Of a DNA stretch of 64,000 bases, positions 34,316 to 41,501 are shown piece after piece. This DNA is from Actinomadura alba. GTDB lineage: Bacteria; Actinomycetota; Actinomycetes; Streptosporangiales; Streptosporangiaceae. Each line of letters starts with the position of its first letter. Within the stretch, counting starts at the first letter, position 1. The stretch covers positions 124,001-188,000 of the forward strand of contig NZ_JABVEC010000007.1 of assembly GCF_014323705.1 (NCBI RefSeq), in the 5' to 3' direction. Made by a program: the position numbers and the translations under genes. A model generated the notes under the pieces. The model was not told the DNA's origin and searched no databases. It was given only the letters and a program-made list of their open reading frames with translations.

Positions 34316-35232
34316 ATGAGCACCCGAACGTCAGCGGCATCCTCAACTACGGCGGCACTACGAACGTCGACTCGTCGGCCGTCGGCCACAATCCGGTGCT
34401 GAACCTGACGGCGCCAAGCACTGAGCACCGGCCCGAAGCCGGTGAGGAGAGCGGCGAGCTTTGGGACGTGGGAGTCATCACGATCCTCAGTGTGGAAACC
34501 CGGGCAGTTCTTCTCGCCCTGGGCTTGGCGAAGAAGCAGGTTGGGGGGCTCCACTTCTACGAAGGCGATGTCGACGCGGACGGCACGCCCATCAAGGTGG
34601 CCGCGATCCGAGCCCTCGGGCAGGGGCAACGTTCGACGATGGCGGCGTACGACAACCTGCGCCGGCACTATGACCCGAAGGTGATCGTGCTGACCGGGAT
34701 CGGCGGCGGCATTCACCACGACGTCCAGGTCGGCGACGTCGTCGTGGCCACCCGCGTGGTCTATTACGACCTCCGTAAGGAGACGCCCAGTGGTACGCGG
34801 CACCGGGGAGAGGAGCGTGAGTCGCCAGCCGAGGTGGGCCACGCCGTGAACTCCTTCTTCACCGACCACGATTCCGCCGAGTTCTCTGTCGAGGACCCCG
34901 GTGGAACCACGCGTCTCATGCGGATGAGGAACGGTCCCATCGGATCGGGCGATGCGGTGATCGCCGACCGCGATGCCGAGATCCTCGAGTACCTGGCGGG
35001 GTTCAACGACAAGATCCTCGCTGTCGACATGGAAGCCGGCGGCCTCAGCCAGGCATGCCACGAACAGTCGGCCGGGTCCGGGCGGCCGCAGGGCTGGGCC
35101 GTCATCCGCGGCATCTCCGACAACGCCGGTTCGGACAAGAACGACGGCCATCATCGGGTCGCGTCATGGCATGCGGCGACGGCTCTCCGCAAGCTGCTGC
35201 CCTACCTGCGCGTCCACTCGAGCACGCGTTAA
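34312..35232 (+). CDS. Nucleoside phosphorylase/nucleosidase-fold protein with N-terminal amyloid-like motif
   Basis: A 306-residue protein. Residues about 52-300 match the PNP_UDP_1 fold (MTA/SAH nucleosidases, purine phosphorylases): 'VGVITILSVETRAVL', 'VIVLTGIGGGIHHDVQVGDVVVATRVV', 'AVDMEAGGLSQAC' and 'VIRGISDNAG', whose Asp corresponds to the catalytic acid of MTA nucleosidase. The first 32 residues are a separate Gly/Asn/Ser-rich motif ('ILNYGG' then 'SSAVGHNPVLN') like the tail of the preceding protein. This pairing is characteristic of effectors in conflict or cell-death systems, where such domains destroy or signal with nucleosides. Enzymatic activity is inferred. Confidence 0.85.
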   Translation: MNEHPNVSGILNYGGTTNVDSSAVGHNPVLNLTAPSTEHRPEAGEESGELWDVGVITILSVETRAVLLALGLAKKQVGGLHFYEGDVDADGTPIKVAAIRALGQGQRSTMAAYDNLRRHYDPKVIVLTGIGGGIHHDVQVGDVVVATRVVYYDLRKETPSGTRHRGEERESPAEVGHAVNSFFTDHDSAEFSVEDPGGTTRLMRMRNGPIGSGDAVIADRDAEILEYLAGFNDKILAVDMEAGGLSQACHEQSAGSGRPQGWAVIRGISDNAGSDKNDGHHRVASWHAATALRKLLPYLRVHSSTR

Positions 35233-35355
35233 GGAAGTTCACGCTCACGTTCAACGCCCAGGTCGTGTCCTGAGGACACCACGGGCGCCGCAGACGCCGA
35301 GGCGGCGTGCGGACTTGTCGTGGTTCAGCCGGGTCCGGCGTCGGCGGGCGGCGCG

Positions 35356-35562
35356 TCACCGCTCGGCGGCGTTCGGCACCGCGCGTTCGGAGAAGTCCGA
35401 GTCGCCGGCCACGCCGATCACCTGTCCGGCAAGGGCGATCACCCACTGGCCGCACACGCATCGCAGGTAAGCGACCGGCCCCTCGGAGCTGTGCCGGATC
35501 GAGGTGAAGGGCACCTCGGCGAGGTCGAATCCGCAGGATGCGCACAATGAGCCGGTGGTCAT
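35356..35562 (-). CDS. Small zinc-ribbon-like protein (68 aa)
   Basis: A short protein with 'CASCG' near the start and 'RCVCGQWV' in the middle, giving four cysteines as in a zinc ribbon. ATG 35562 is used; it has only a weak site (CAGGCTTG). The function is not recognised. It is divergent from the CGNR-type gene 25 bases away. Confidence 0.55.
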   Translation of the reverse strand: MTTGSLCASCGFDLAEVPFTSIRHSSEGPVAYLRCVCGQWVIALAGQVIGVAGDSDFSERAVPNAAER

Positions 35563-35587
35563 GGAACAAGCCTGATGTAATGGTTCG

Positions 35588-36124
35588 GTGCAGTTCAACC
35601 CTTACGGTGGGGTGGCCGCCCAACTCGCCGTCGCCATCGTGAACGCCGGACCCGACGCGGGTCCCGAGAGCTTCGAGAACATCATCAGGGCCTATGACTA
35701 CCGGCCGTCCTGCGAGGTCGACCCGGTCGAGGCGCGCGAGCTCACCCGGTGGGCCGGCCGCCTTCGCGAGGTCTTCTCCGAGCCGGCCGTTGAGCGCCGC
35801 GTACTGCTGGTCAACGAACTACTCGCGACCGTCGCCGCCCCGCCCCGCATCTCCCAGCACGACGGTCGAGCGCCGCACTTTCACTATGCCGACGACGATG
35901 CGCCACTGGTCGACCGGATCAAGGCCTCTACGGCGGCCGGCCTCGCTCACGCGCTGTGCGAAGACACCCACCGGATCGGTCTCTGCGCCCGATCACATTG
36001 CGACGTCGTGTACATCGACACCTCGCGCAACGGCCGCAGGCGCTTCTGCTCCGCGCGCTGCGCGAACCGTACGCACGTCGCCGACCACCGGAACCGGCGG
36101 AAGGGCGGTGCCGATGGGTTCTGA
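35588..36124 (+). CDS. CGNR/ABATE-domain zinc-finger protein
   Basis: A 178-residue regulator-like protein. An N-terminal stress-response (ABATE) domain is followed by a C-terminal zinc finger: 'CARSHCDVVYIDTSRNGRRRFCSARCANRTHVADHR'. The four cysteines and the basic tail match the CGNR family, but the signature Gly is Ala here (CANR). It probably binds nucleic acid. The start is GTG 35588 with no clear ribosome site. Confidence 0.85.
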   Translation: MQFNPYGGVAAQLAVAIVNAGPDAGPESFENIIRAYDYRPSCEVDPVEARELTRWAGRLREVFSEPAVERRVLLVNELLATVAAPPRISQHDGRAPHFHYADDDAPLVDRIKASTAAGLAHALCEDTHRIGLCARSHCDVVYIDTSRNGRRRFCSARCANRTHVADHRNRRKGGADGF

Positions 36125-36146
36125 GAGCGGGAGATCGCCGCGCGGC

Positions 36147-36791
36147 TCATGGCCGGCCGAGAGCGGCGCGGCCCCGTACGAGAGCGAAGATGGCGTCGGC
36201 CGCCTGGGTGGTGGCGGCGTCGACGGCGTCCGAGCCCTGTCCGAAGGTCCCGTCCAGAACCATCGCCGCATAACCCTGCGTGGTGGCGATCACGGCGATG
36301 ACCAGTCGCTGGGCCGCCGCCGGGTCCTTGTCGCAGAGTTCGAGGGCCGGTTCGAGGAAGACGCCGCCGATTCGGCGGCCCGCGGCCTGCAGTTCGGCGT
36401 ATCGGGATTTGTCCAGGGTGGAGTTCAGCAGCACCAGGTAGAGGGACCGGTTGGCGGCGGCGAAACGTACGTAGCCTCGGGCACAGTCGGCGAGCCGTTC
36501 GGCAGACGTCTTGCCGGCCCCGGCCGGCTCGCCCGCCTCGCCGGTCTCGGCTTCGAGGGCGGCGGACAGTCGATCGACCGCGCGCAGGGCGAGTGCCACC
36601 AGGACCTCGTCGCGGTCGGCGAAGTGGCGGTAGGGCGCGGCGACGGTCACGCCCAGCCGCCGGCTCGCCTCGGCCAGCGAGAAGCCGGACAGGCCGTGCT
36701 CGGCGATCACCTCGACGGCGGTGTCGAGCACGGCCTCTTTGAGGTCGCCGTGGTGGTAGCGGCCTCGGTCAGAAGTCTTGGGCACGGCCAT
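36147..36791 (-). CDS. TetR family regulator (WHG-type ligand domain)
   Basis: A 214-residue repressor. The N-terminus 'GRYHHGDLKEAVLDTAVEVIAEHGLSGFSLAEASRRLGVTVAAPYRHFADRDEVLVALA' is the YHHGDLR-type helix-turn-helix of the WHG subgroup. A helical ligand domain follows. It lies 63 bases downstream of the MMPL gene on the same strand. Palindromes sharing TGTAAAA occur upstream of both the MMPL gene and the divergent molybdopterin-subunit gene, so this regulator probably controls both. Confidence 0.9.
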   Translation of the reverse strand: MAVPKTSDRGRYHHGDLKEAVLDTAVEVIAEHGLSGFSLAEASRRLGVTVAAPYRHFADRDEVLVALALRAVDRLSAALEAETGEAGEPAGAGKTSAERLADCARGYVRFAAANRSLYLVLLNSTLDKSRYAELQAAGRRIGGVFLEPALELCDKDPAAAQRLVIAVIATTQGYAAMVLDGTFGQGSDAVDAATTQAADAIFALVRGRAALGRP

Positions 36792-36854
36792 GACAGTAGT
36801 CGTAGTGGTACGACGCCGCCGCCTCCCAGGCGGTGCTCACGGTCGCCCGGCGGC

Positions 36855-39062
36855 TCACCTGATCTCGCTCGCCGACAGCGTGCGGGAGGGCGGCGTGGCC
36901 TGGGACGCGTCGACCTCCTCTTCGAGGGTGATCCGGGGAAGGACGCGGCTCAGCCACCCGGGCAGCCACCAGTTGGCCCGTCCGAGCAGCTGCATCACCG
37001 CGGGGACGAGGGCGCTGCGGATGACGACGGCGTCGATGAAGACCGCCACGGCCAGGCCGAGGCCGAACTCCTTGATGATGCGGTCGTCGCCCAGCATGAA
37101 CGCCGCGAACACCAAGATCATGATCAGGGCGGCGGCGGTGATGGTACGCCCGGTGGCGGCGATCCCCCGGCGGACCGCGATCCTGTTGTCGCCGGTACGG
37201 ACCCACTCCTCGTGGACGCGGGTGAGCAGGAACACCTGGTAGTCCATCGACAGGCCGAAGACGATGGCGAACATCATGGCCGGCATGTACGACTCGATCG
37301 GCCCGGCGCGGGTCACACCGATGACCTCCGCCAGCCGGCCCCACTGGAAGACGGCGACGAGCACGCCGAACGCGGCACCGATGGAGAGCAGGTTCATCAC
37401 GGCGGCGGTGAGGGGCACGACCAGGCTGCGGAAGACGACGAGGAGCACCAGGAACGACAGGCCCACGATGGCCCCGAGGAACAGCGGCAGCTTGGCCGAG
37501 AGCACGTCGGCGAAGTCGGCGAACACGGCCGTGGTGCCGCCGACGTGGACGCGTAGATCGGATCCGTCGTGCGCCCGCGGAATGACGGTTTCGCGCAGGC
37601 GGTCTAGGAGCGCCGTGGTGGCGGCGTCCTGGGGTGCGGTGGCGGGGTAGACGGTGATCAGCGCGACCCCGCCCCCGACGGCGGGCATGAATTGCGGCGG
37701 TGCGATCCGGGCGACCCCCGCCTCGCGGCTGACGGCGCCGGCCACCTGGTCCAGCGCCGCGCGTTGATCCGGGCCGTTCACCGCGGCGGTCAGGTAGAAG
37801 GGGCCGTTGAAACCCGGGCCGAAGCCGCGGGAGAGCATGTCGTACGCCTGCCGGGTGGTGGCCTGCGGTGGATGGTTCCCCTGGTCGGAGGAGCCGAGCC
37901 GCAGCGAGAGCAGCGGCAGGGAGATGACGACGATCATGCCCAGCGCGACGACCGCCGGCACGATCGGCCGGCGGGCGATCCACCCTGACCAGCGGTCCCA
38001 GAAGCCCGAGCCGGTCTCGGCCCCCTCGGTGGACGCCGCCGCGGCTCGGGCGCGTTGGCGGCGCGACAGCACCCGTGGGCCGAGCAGGCCGAGCAGCGCG
38101 GGCAGCAGCGTGAGTGCCGCGATCATGGTCAGTGCCACGCCGATCGACGTGGCGACGGCCATCCCGTAGAAGAAGTCGACGCCCAGGGCGAACATGCCCA
38201 GGATGGAGATGCAGACGATGCATCCGGCGAACAGGACGGCGCGTCCGGACGTCCGCACGGCGTCCACGATCGACGATTCGACGTCGCGTCCCGCGGCGAG
38301 TCCCTGCCGGTGGCGCGTGACGATGAACAGCGCGTAGTCGATGCCGACGCCGAGCCCGACGAGCAGGATGAGCTCGGCCGAGTTGTCGGCGATGTTCATC
38401 ACGTGGGTGAGCAGCTCGACGAGCGCCATGGCGGTTCCGAGCGAGGCGACCGCCGAGATGACGGGCAGCAGCATGGCCGTGACCGAGCCGAAGACGAGCA
38501 GCAGCACCAGCGCGGCCGCGAGTATGCCGAACGCCGCTCCGACGGGCGCCGGACGGCCGGCCGCCTCGGCGAGCTGCCCCGTCACCGCGGTCTTCAGCTC
38601 GGGGCCGGCGCCGGACTTGACGGTTTCGACGAACCGCTTGCCCAGCGTGGCGGGAAGTTCCTCGGCGCCGCCGTCGAAGGTGACGGTGGCGAACGCGACG
38701 CGCCGATCCCGGCTGATCTGCGCTGCGCCTTCCGGTGCGTACGGAGAGACGACCCGGGTCACCCGCGGGAGCTCGGCGACCCTGGCGAGCAACGCCTCGA
38801 CGCGGGCCCTCGCGGCGGGGTCGGTGATCTGGCCCGCCGCCCGGCTCTCCACCACGATCTGCTCGGTGTCGCCGGACGCGTTGGACGCCGCGGTCTCGAG
38901 CAGCTCGCCGGCACGGGCCGAGTCGGTGCCCGGGAGGGTGAACGAGCTGACGTAGTCGCTGCCCGCGGCGCGTGCGGCCCCGGTGCAGAGTGCGAGGGTG
39001 ACCAGCCATCCGGCCACGACGAGAAGTCGATGTCGGACGCACCAGGTGGCGACGGCACGCAT
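36855..39062 (-). CDS. MMPL family RND-type exporter
   Basis: A 735-residue transporter with two repeats, each of one helix, a large external loop and five further helices. It starts 'MRAVATWCVRHRLLVVAGWLVTL'. Conserved MMPL segments are seen: 'GVGIDYALFIVTRHRQ' (proton-relay Asp-Tyr pair) in repeat 1 and 'FGLSMDYQVFLLTRVHEEW' in repeat 2. Relatives export lipids, siderophores or drugs. ATG 39062 follows GGGAG. A perfect palindrome 20 bases upstream of the start is likely the operator for the downstream TetR. Confidence 0.92.
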   Translation of the reverse strand: MRAVATWCVRHRLLVVAGWLVTLALCTGAARAAGSDYVSSFTLPGTDSARAGELLETAASNASGDTEQIVVESRAAGQITDPAARARVEALLARVAELPRVTRVVSPYAPEGAAQISRDRRVAFATVTFDGGAEELPATLGKRFVETVKSGAGPELKTAVTGQLAEAAGRPAPVGAAFGILAAALVLLLVFGSVTAMLLPVISAVASLGTAMALVELLTHVMNIADNSAELILLVGLGVGIDYALFIVTRHRQGLAAGRDVESSIVDAVRTSGRAVLFAGCIVCISILGMFALGVDFFYGMAVATSIGVALTMIAALTLLPALLGLLGPRVLSRRQRARAAAASTEGAETGSGFWDRWSGWIARRPIVPAVVALGMIVVISLPLLSLRLGSSDQGNHPPQATTRQAYDMLSRGFGPGFNGPFYLTAAVNGPDQRAALDQVAGAVSREAGVARIAPPQFMPAVGGGVALITVYPATAPQDAATTALLDRLRETVIPRAHDGSDLRVHVGGTTAVFADFADVLSAKLPLFLGAIVGLSFLVLLVVFRSLVVPLTAAVMNLLSIGAAFGVLVAVFQWGRLAEVIGVTRAGPIESYMPAMMFAIVFGLSMDYQVFLLTRVHEEWVRTGDNRIAVRRGIAATGRTITAAALIMILVFAAFMLGDDRIIKEFGLGLAVAVFIDAVVIRSALVPAVMQLLGRANWWLPGWLSRVLPRITLEEEVDASQATPPSRTLSASEIR

Positions 39063-39081
39063 GTTCGGGCTCCCTGAGAGT

Positions 39082-39100
39082 ATGTAAAAGCTTTTTACAT
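39082..39100. promoter_or_regulatory. TetR operator upstream of the MMPL gene
   Basis: ATGTAAAAGCTTTTTACAT has perfect 8-base arms around GCT, 20 bases upstream of the MMPL start. It contains the half-site TGTAAAA. Confidence 0.75.
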
Positions 39101-39204
39101 CTGGACGCCCACAGCATTGATGCGCTGGGGACGTCCTGTCAAGCGCGCTCTGCCGCCTGTTCCGACCTGCCGTCTATTGACAGAGCGCGATCTCATGATA
39201 AAGA

Positions 39205-39220
39205 TTTTCACATTGTAAAA
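39205..39220. promoter_or_regulatory. Related operator upstream of the orphan molybdopterin subunit
   Basis: TTTTCACATTGTAAAA pairs at 7 of 8 positions and carries the same TGTAAAA half-site as 39082-39100. A further TTACAT half-site follows at about 39226. It lies about 40 bases upstream of the start at 39258. Confidence 0.6.
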
Positions 39221-39257
39221 TGCACTTACATCAACACTCGTGAGGAGCACGCCGGCC

Positions 39258-41489
39258 ATGACCCGCCAGCAGCCCCACCGCTCGATCAGCCGGGTCGACG
39301 GCCCGGTGAAGGTGACCGGCGCCGCCCGTTACGCGGCCGACCACGACTTCACCGACCTCGCGTACGGCCATCTGGTGCTCAGCACGATCGGCGCGGGAAC
39401 GATCCGCTCGATGGACGTCGCCGCCGCCCGCCGGGCACCGGGCACGATCGCGGTCTTCACGCCCTTCGACAGGCCGGCGCTGCACGGCCCGCTGCCGGGG
39501 CTGGCCCCCGTACTCGGCGAGAACCGCCTGCCGCTCCAGGACCGCGAGGTGCGCTACCACGGCCAGATCATCGGCCTGGTCATCGCCCGGACGTTCGAGC
39601 AGGCCCGCCATGCGGCGACACTGATTGACGTCGGCTACGACGCACGCCGGCCGGACGCCTCCTTCGCGGACGGCATCGCCGACGCGCGGCCCGTACCGGA
39701 ATTTCCGCCGGTGGACATCCTGGCCGACGGGGTGCGGTCCATCGACGAGGCGATCGAGAACAGCCCGGTCACGGCGGGCGGCACATACAGCCAGCCGCCC
39801 AAGCACCCCAATGCCATGGAACCCCACGCCGCCGTCGCCGTCTGGCAACGCGGCAAGCTGACGCTCTACAGCGGCACACAGGGGCCGGCCGCCCACGCCT
39901 TGGAGATGGCGACCGCGTTGGGTGTGGACGAGACCGATGTTCACGTGGTCAACCCGCATGTCGGCGGCGGCTTCGGCGGCAAGGCGACGACCTGGGCGCC
40001 CACGATGCTGGCCGCCGCCGCGGCGCGGGCGTGCAAGCGCCCGGTGAAGCTCGTGGTCACCCGTGAGCAGCTCTACACGGTGACCGGGCACCGCCCGGCG
40101 GTGTCGCAGAAGGTCGTCCTCGGAGCCGGCCGGGACGGCGCCTTGACGGCCGTCAAGCACGAGGCCGTCTCGAGCCGGTCGAACTCGGGAACCGGCCTGG
40201 AGCTCCCCGGCCGGGTGACGCTGAAGTTCTACCAGTCCCTCAACATCCACGTGAGTCACCGGGCCGTTCCGCTCGACATCCCGACCGCGACGATCATGCG
40301 GGCTCCGGCCGACGAACCGGGATCGTTCGCGCTGGAGTCCGCCATGGACGAGCTGGCGTACCGGCTCGGCATGGACCCGATCGACCTGCGGAGAAGGAAC
40401 GACCTCAGCGTTTCGCTCGAGAACGGCAAACCGTTCTCGAGCAAGCATCTCGACGAGTGCTATCGAGTCGGAGCGGCCCGATTCGGCTGGTCCCGGCGCA
40501 AGGCGAACCCCGGCGCGGTCCGTGACGGCGAGTGGCTCGTCGGGATGGGCATGTCGATGGGAGTTCTCCAGGCCGCCTCCGGGGCAGGCCCCACCGCGAT
40601 GCGGGTGCGGTTCCACGCCAACGGCACCGCGTCCGTGGCCGCCGCCACCGCCGATCTCGGCACCGGAATGCGCACGGTGCTGGCCGCCGTCGCCGCCGAT
40701 GGTCTCGGGCTACCGGTCGAACGGATCCGGGTCGCCGTCGGCGACTCCACCCTCCCCGTCGTTCCCGGCCCCTACTCCGGCTACGGCGCGGTCGGGTCCG
40801 GCTCGACCTTCAACAACGCCCCGGCGGTGCAGGACGCGGCGCGGGCCGCCCAACGGGCACTGATCCGGCATGCGACAGAGGAGCAGCGGTCCCCTTTCCA
40901 CGGCATGGACCCCGGTGAGGTGCGGTACGAAGGCGGTGTCCTGCGCGCCCGCAACCTCACAGTGCCCTTCGGCAGGCTGCTGACTCTCACCCGTACACCT
41001 CATGAGGGCGTCACCGAGGTCACCGCGCCCGGACCGGAGCAGCAGCAGTACGCGTTCGCCTCGTTCGCCGCGCACTTCTGCGAGGTCAGGGTCAACAGAT
41101 GGACCCGCGAACCGCGCGTGTCCCGGTTTACGACCGTCGTCGACGCGGGCACCATCATCAACGCCAAGACCGCCGCGAGCCAGATCACCGGAGGTGTCAT
41201 CTTCGGCCTCGGGCAGGCCCTGCTCGAAGACACGACGTTCGAGCCCGCGACCGGCCGCATGGCCAACGCCAACCTCGCCGACTACCTGCTGCCCGTCAAC
41301 GCCGACGTCCCCGCAATGGACGTGCACTTCCTCGACCACCCCGACACCAAGATCAGCTCCATCGGCGCGCGGGGCCTCGGTGAACTCGGCACGATCGGAG
41401 CGGCGGCCGCCGTCGCCAACGCGATCTACAACGCCACCGGCAAGCGGATCCGCGACCTCCCGATCACCTGCGACAAGCTCCTCGGCTGA
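39258..41489 (+). CDS. Orphan molybdopterin-binding subunit, xanthine dehydrogenase family
   Basis: A 743-residue protein closely similar along its whole length to the 744-residue subunit at 21427: 'VDGPVKVTGAARYAAD', 'NAMEPHAAVAVWQRG', 'PHVGGGFGGKATTWAPT', 'RAPADEPGSFALESAMDE' and the catalytic-Glu segment 'GARGLGELGTIGAAAAVANA'. No iron-sulfur or FAD subunit gene accompanies it. It has no signal peptide of its own. ATG 39258 follows GAGGAG. It is divergent from the MMPL gene, and similar operators lie before both. It may borrow the other operon's small subunits; that is inference. Confidence 0.92.
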   Translation: MTRQQPHRSISRVDGPVKVTGAARYAADHDFTDLAYGHLVLSTIGAGTIRSMDVAAARRAPGTIAVFTPFDRPALHGPLPGLAPVLGENRLPLQDREVRYHGQIIGLVIARTFEQARHAATLIDVGYDARRPDASFADGIADARPVPEFPPVDILADGVRSIDEAIENSPVTAGGTYSQPPKHPNAMEPHAAVAVWQRGKLTLYSGTQGPAAHALEMATALGVDETDVHVVNPHVGGGFGGKATTWAPTMLAAAAARACKRPVKLVVTREQLYTVTGHRPAVSQKVVLGAGRDGALTAVKHEAVSSRSNSGTGLELPGRVTLKFYQSLNIHVSHRAVPLDIPTATIMRAPADEPGSFALESAMDELAYRLGMDPIDLRRRNDLSVSLENGKPFSSKHLDECYRVGAARFGWSRRKANPGAVRDGEWLVGMGMSMGVLQAASGAGPTAMRVRFHANGTASVAAATADLGTGMRTVLAAVAADGLGLPVERIRVAVGDSTLPVVPGPYSGYGAVGSGSTFNNAPAVQDAARAAQRALIRHATEEQRSPFHGMDPGEVRYEGGVLRARNLTVPFGRLLTLTRTPHEGVTEVTAPGPEQQQYAFASFAAHFCEVRVNRWTREPRVSRFTTVVDAGTIINAKTAASQITGGVIFGLGQALLEDTTFEPATGRMANANLADYLLPVNADVPAMDVHFLDHPDTKISSIGARGLGELGTIGAAAAVANAIYNATGKRIRDLPITCDKLLG

Positions 41490-41501
41490 ACCGTCGCCGC
41501 C

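Noticed and set aside
36769..39117. A 782-codon frame overlapping the MMPL gene
   Set aside because: Its translation is Arg/His/Pro-rich with no domain; the MMPL frame has conserved motifs and a ribosome site.
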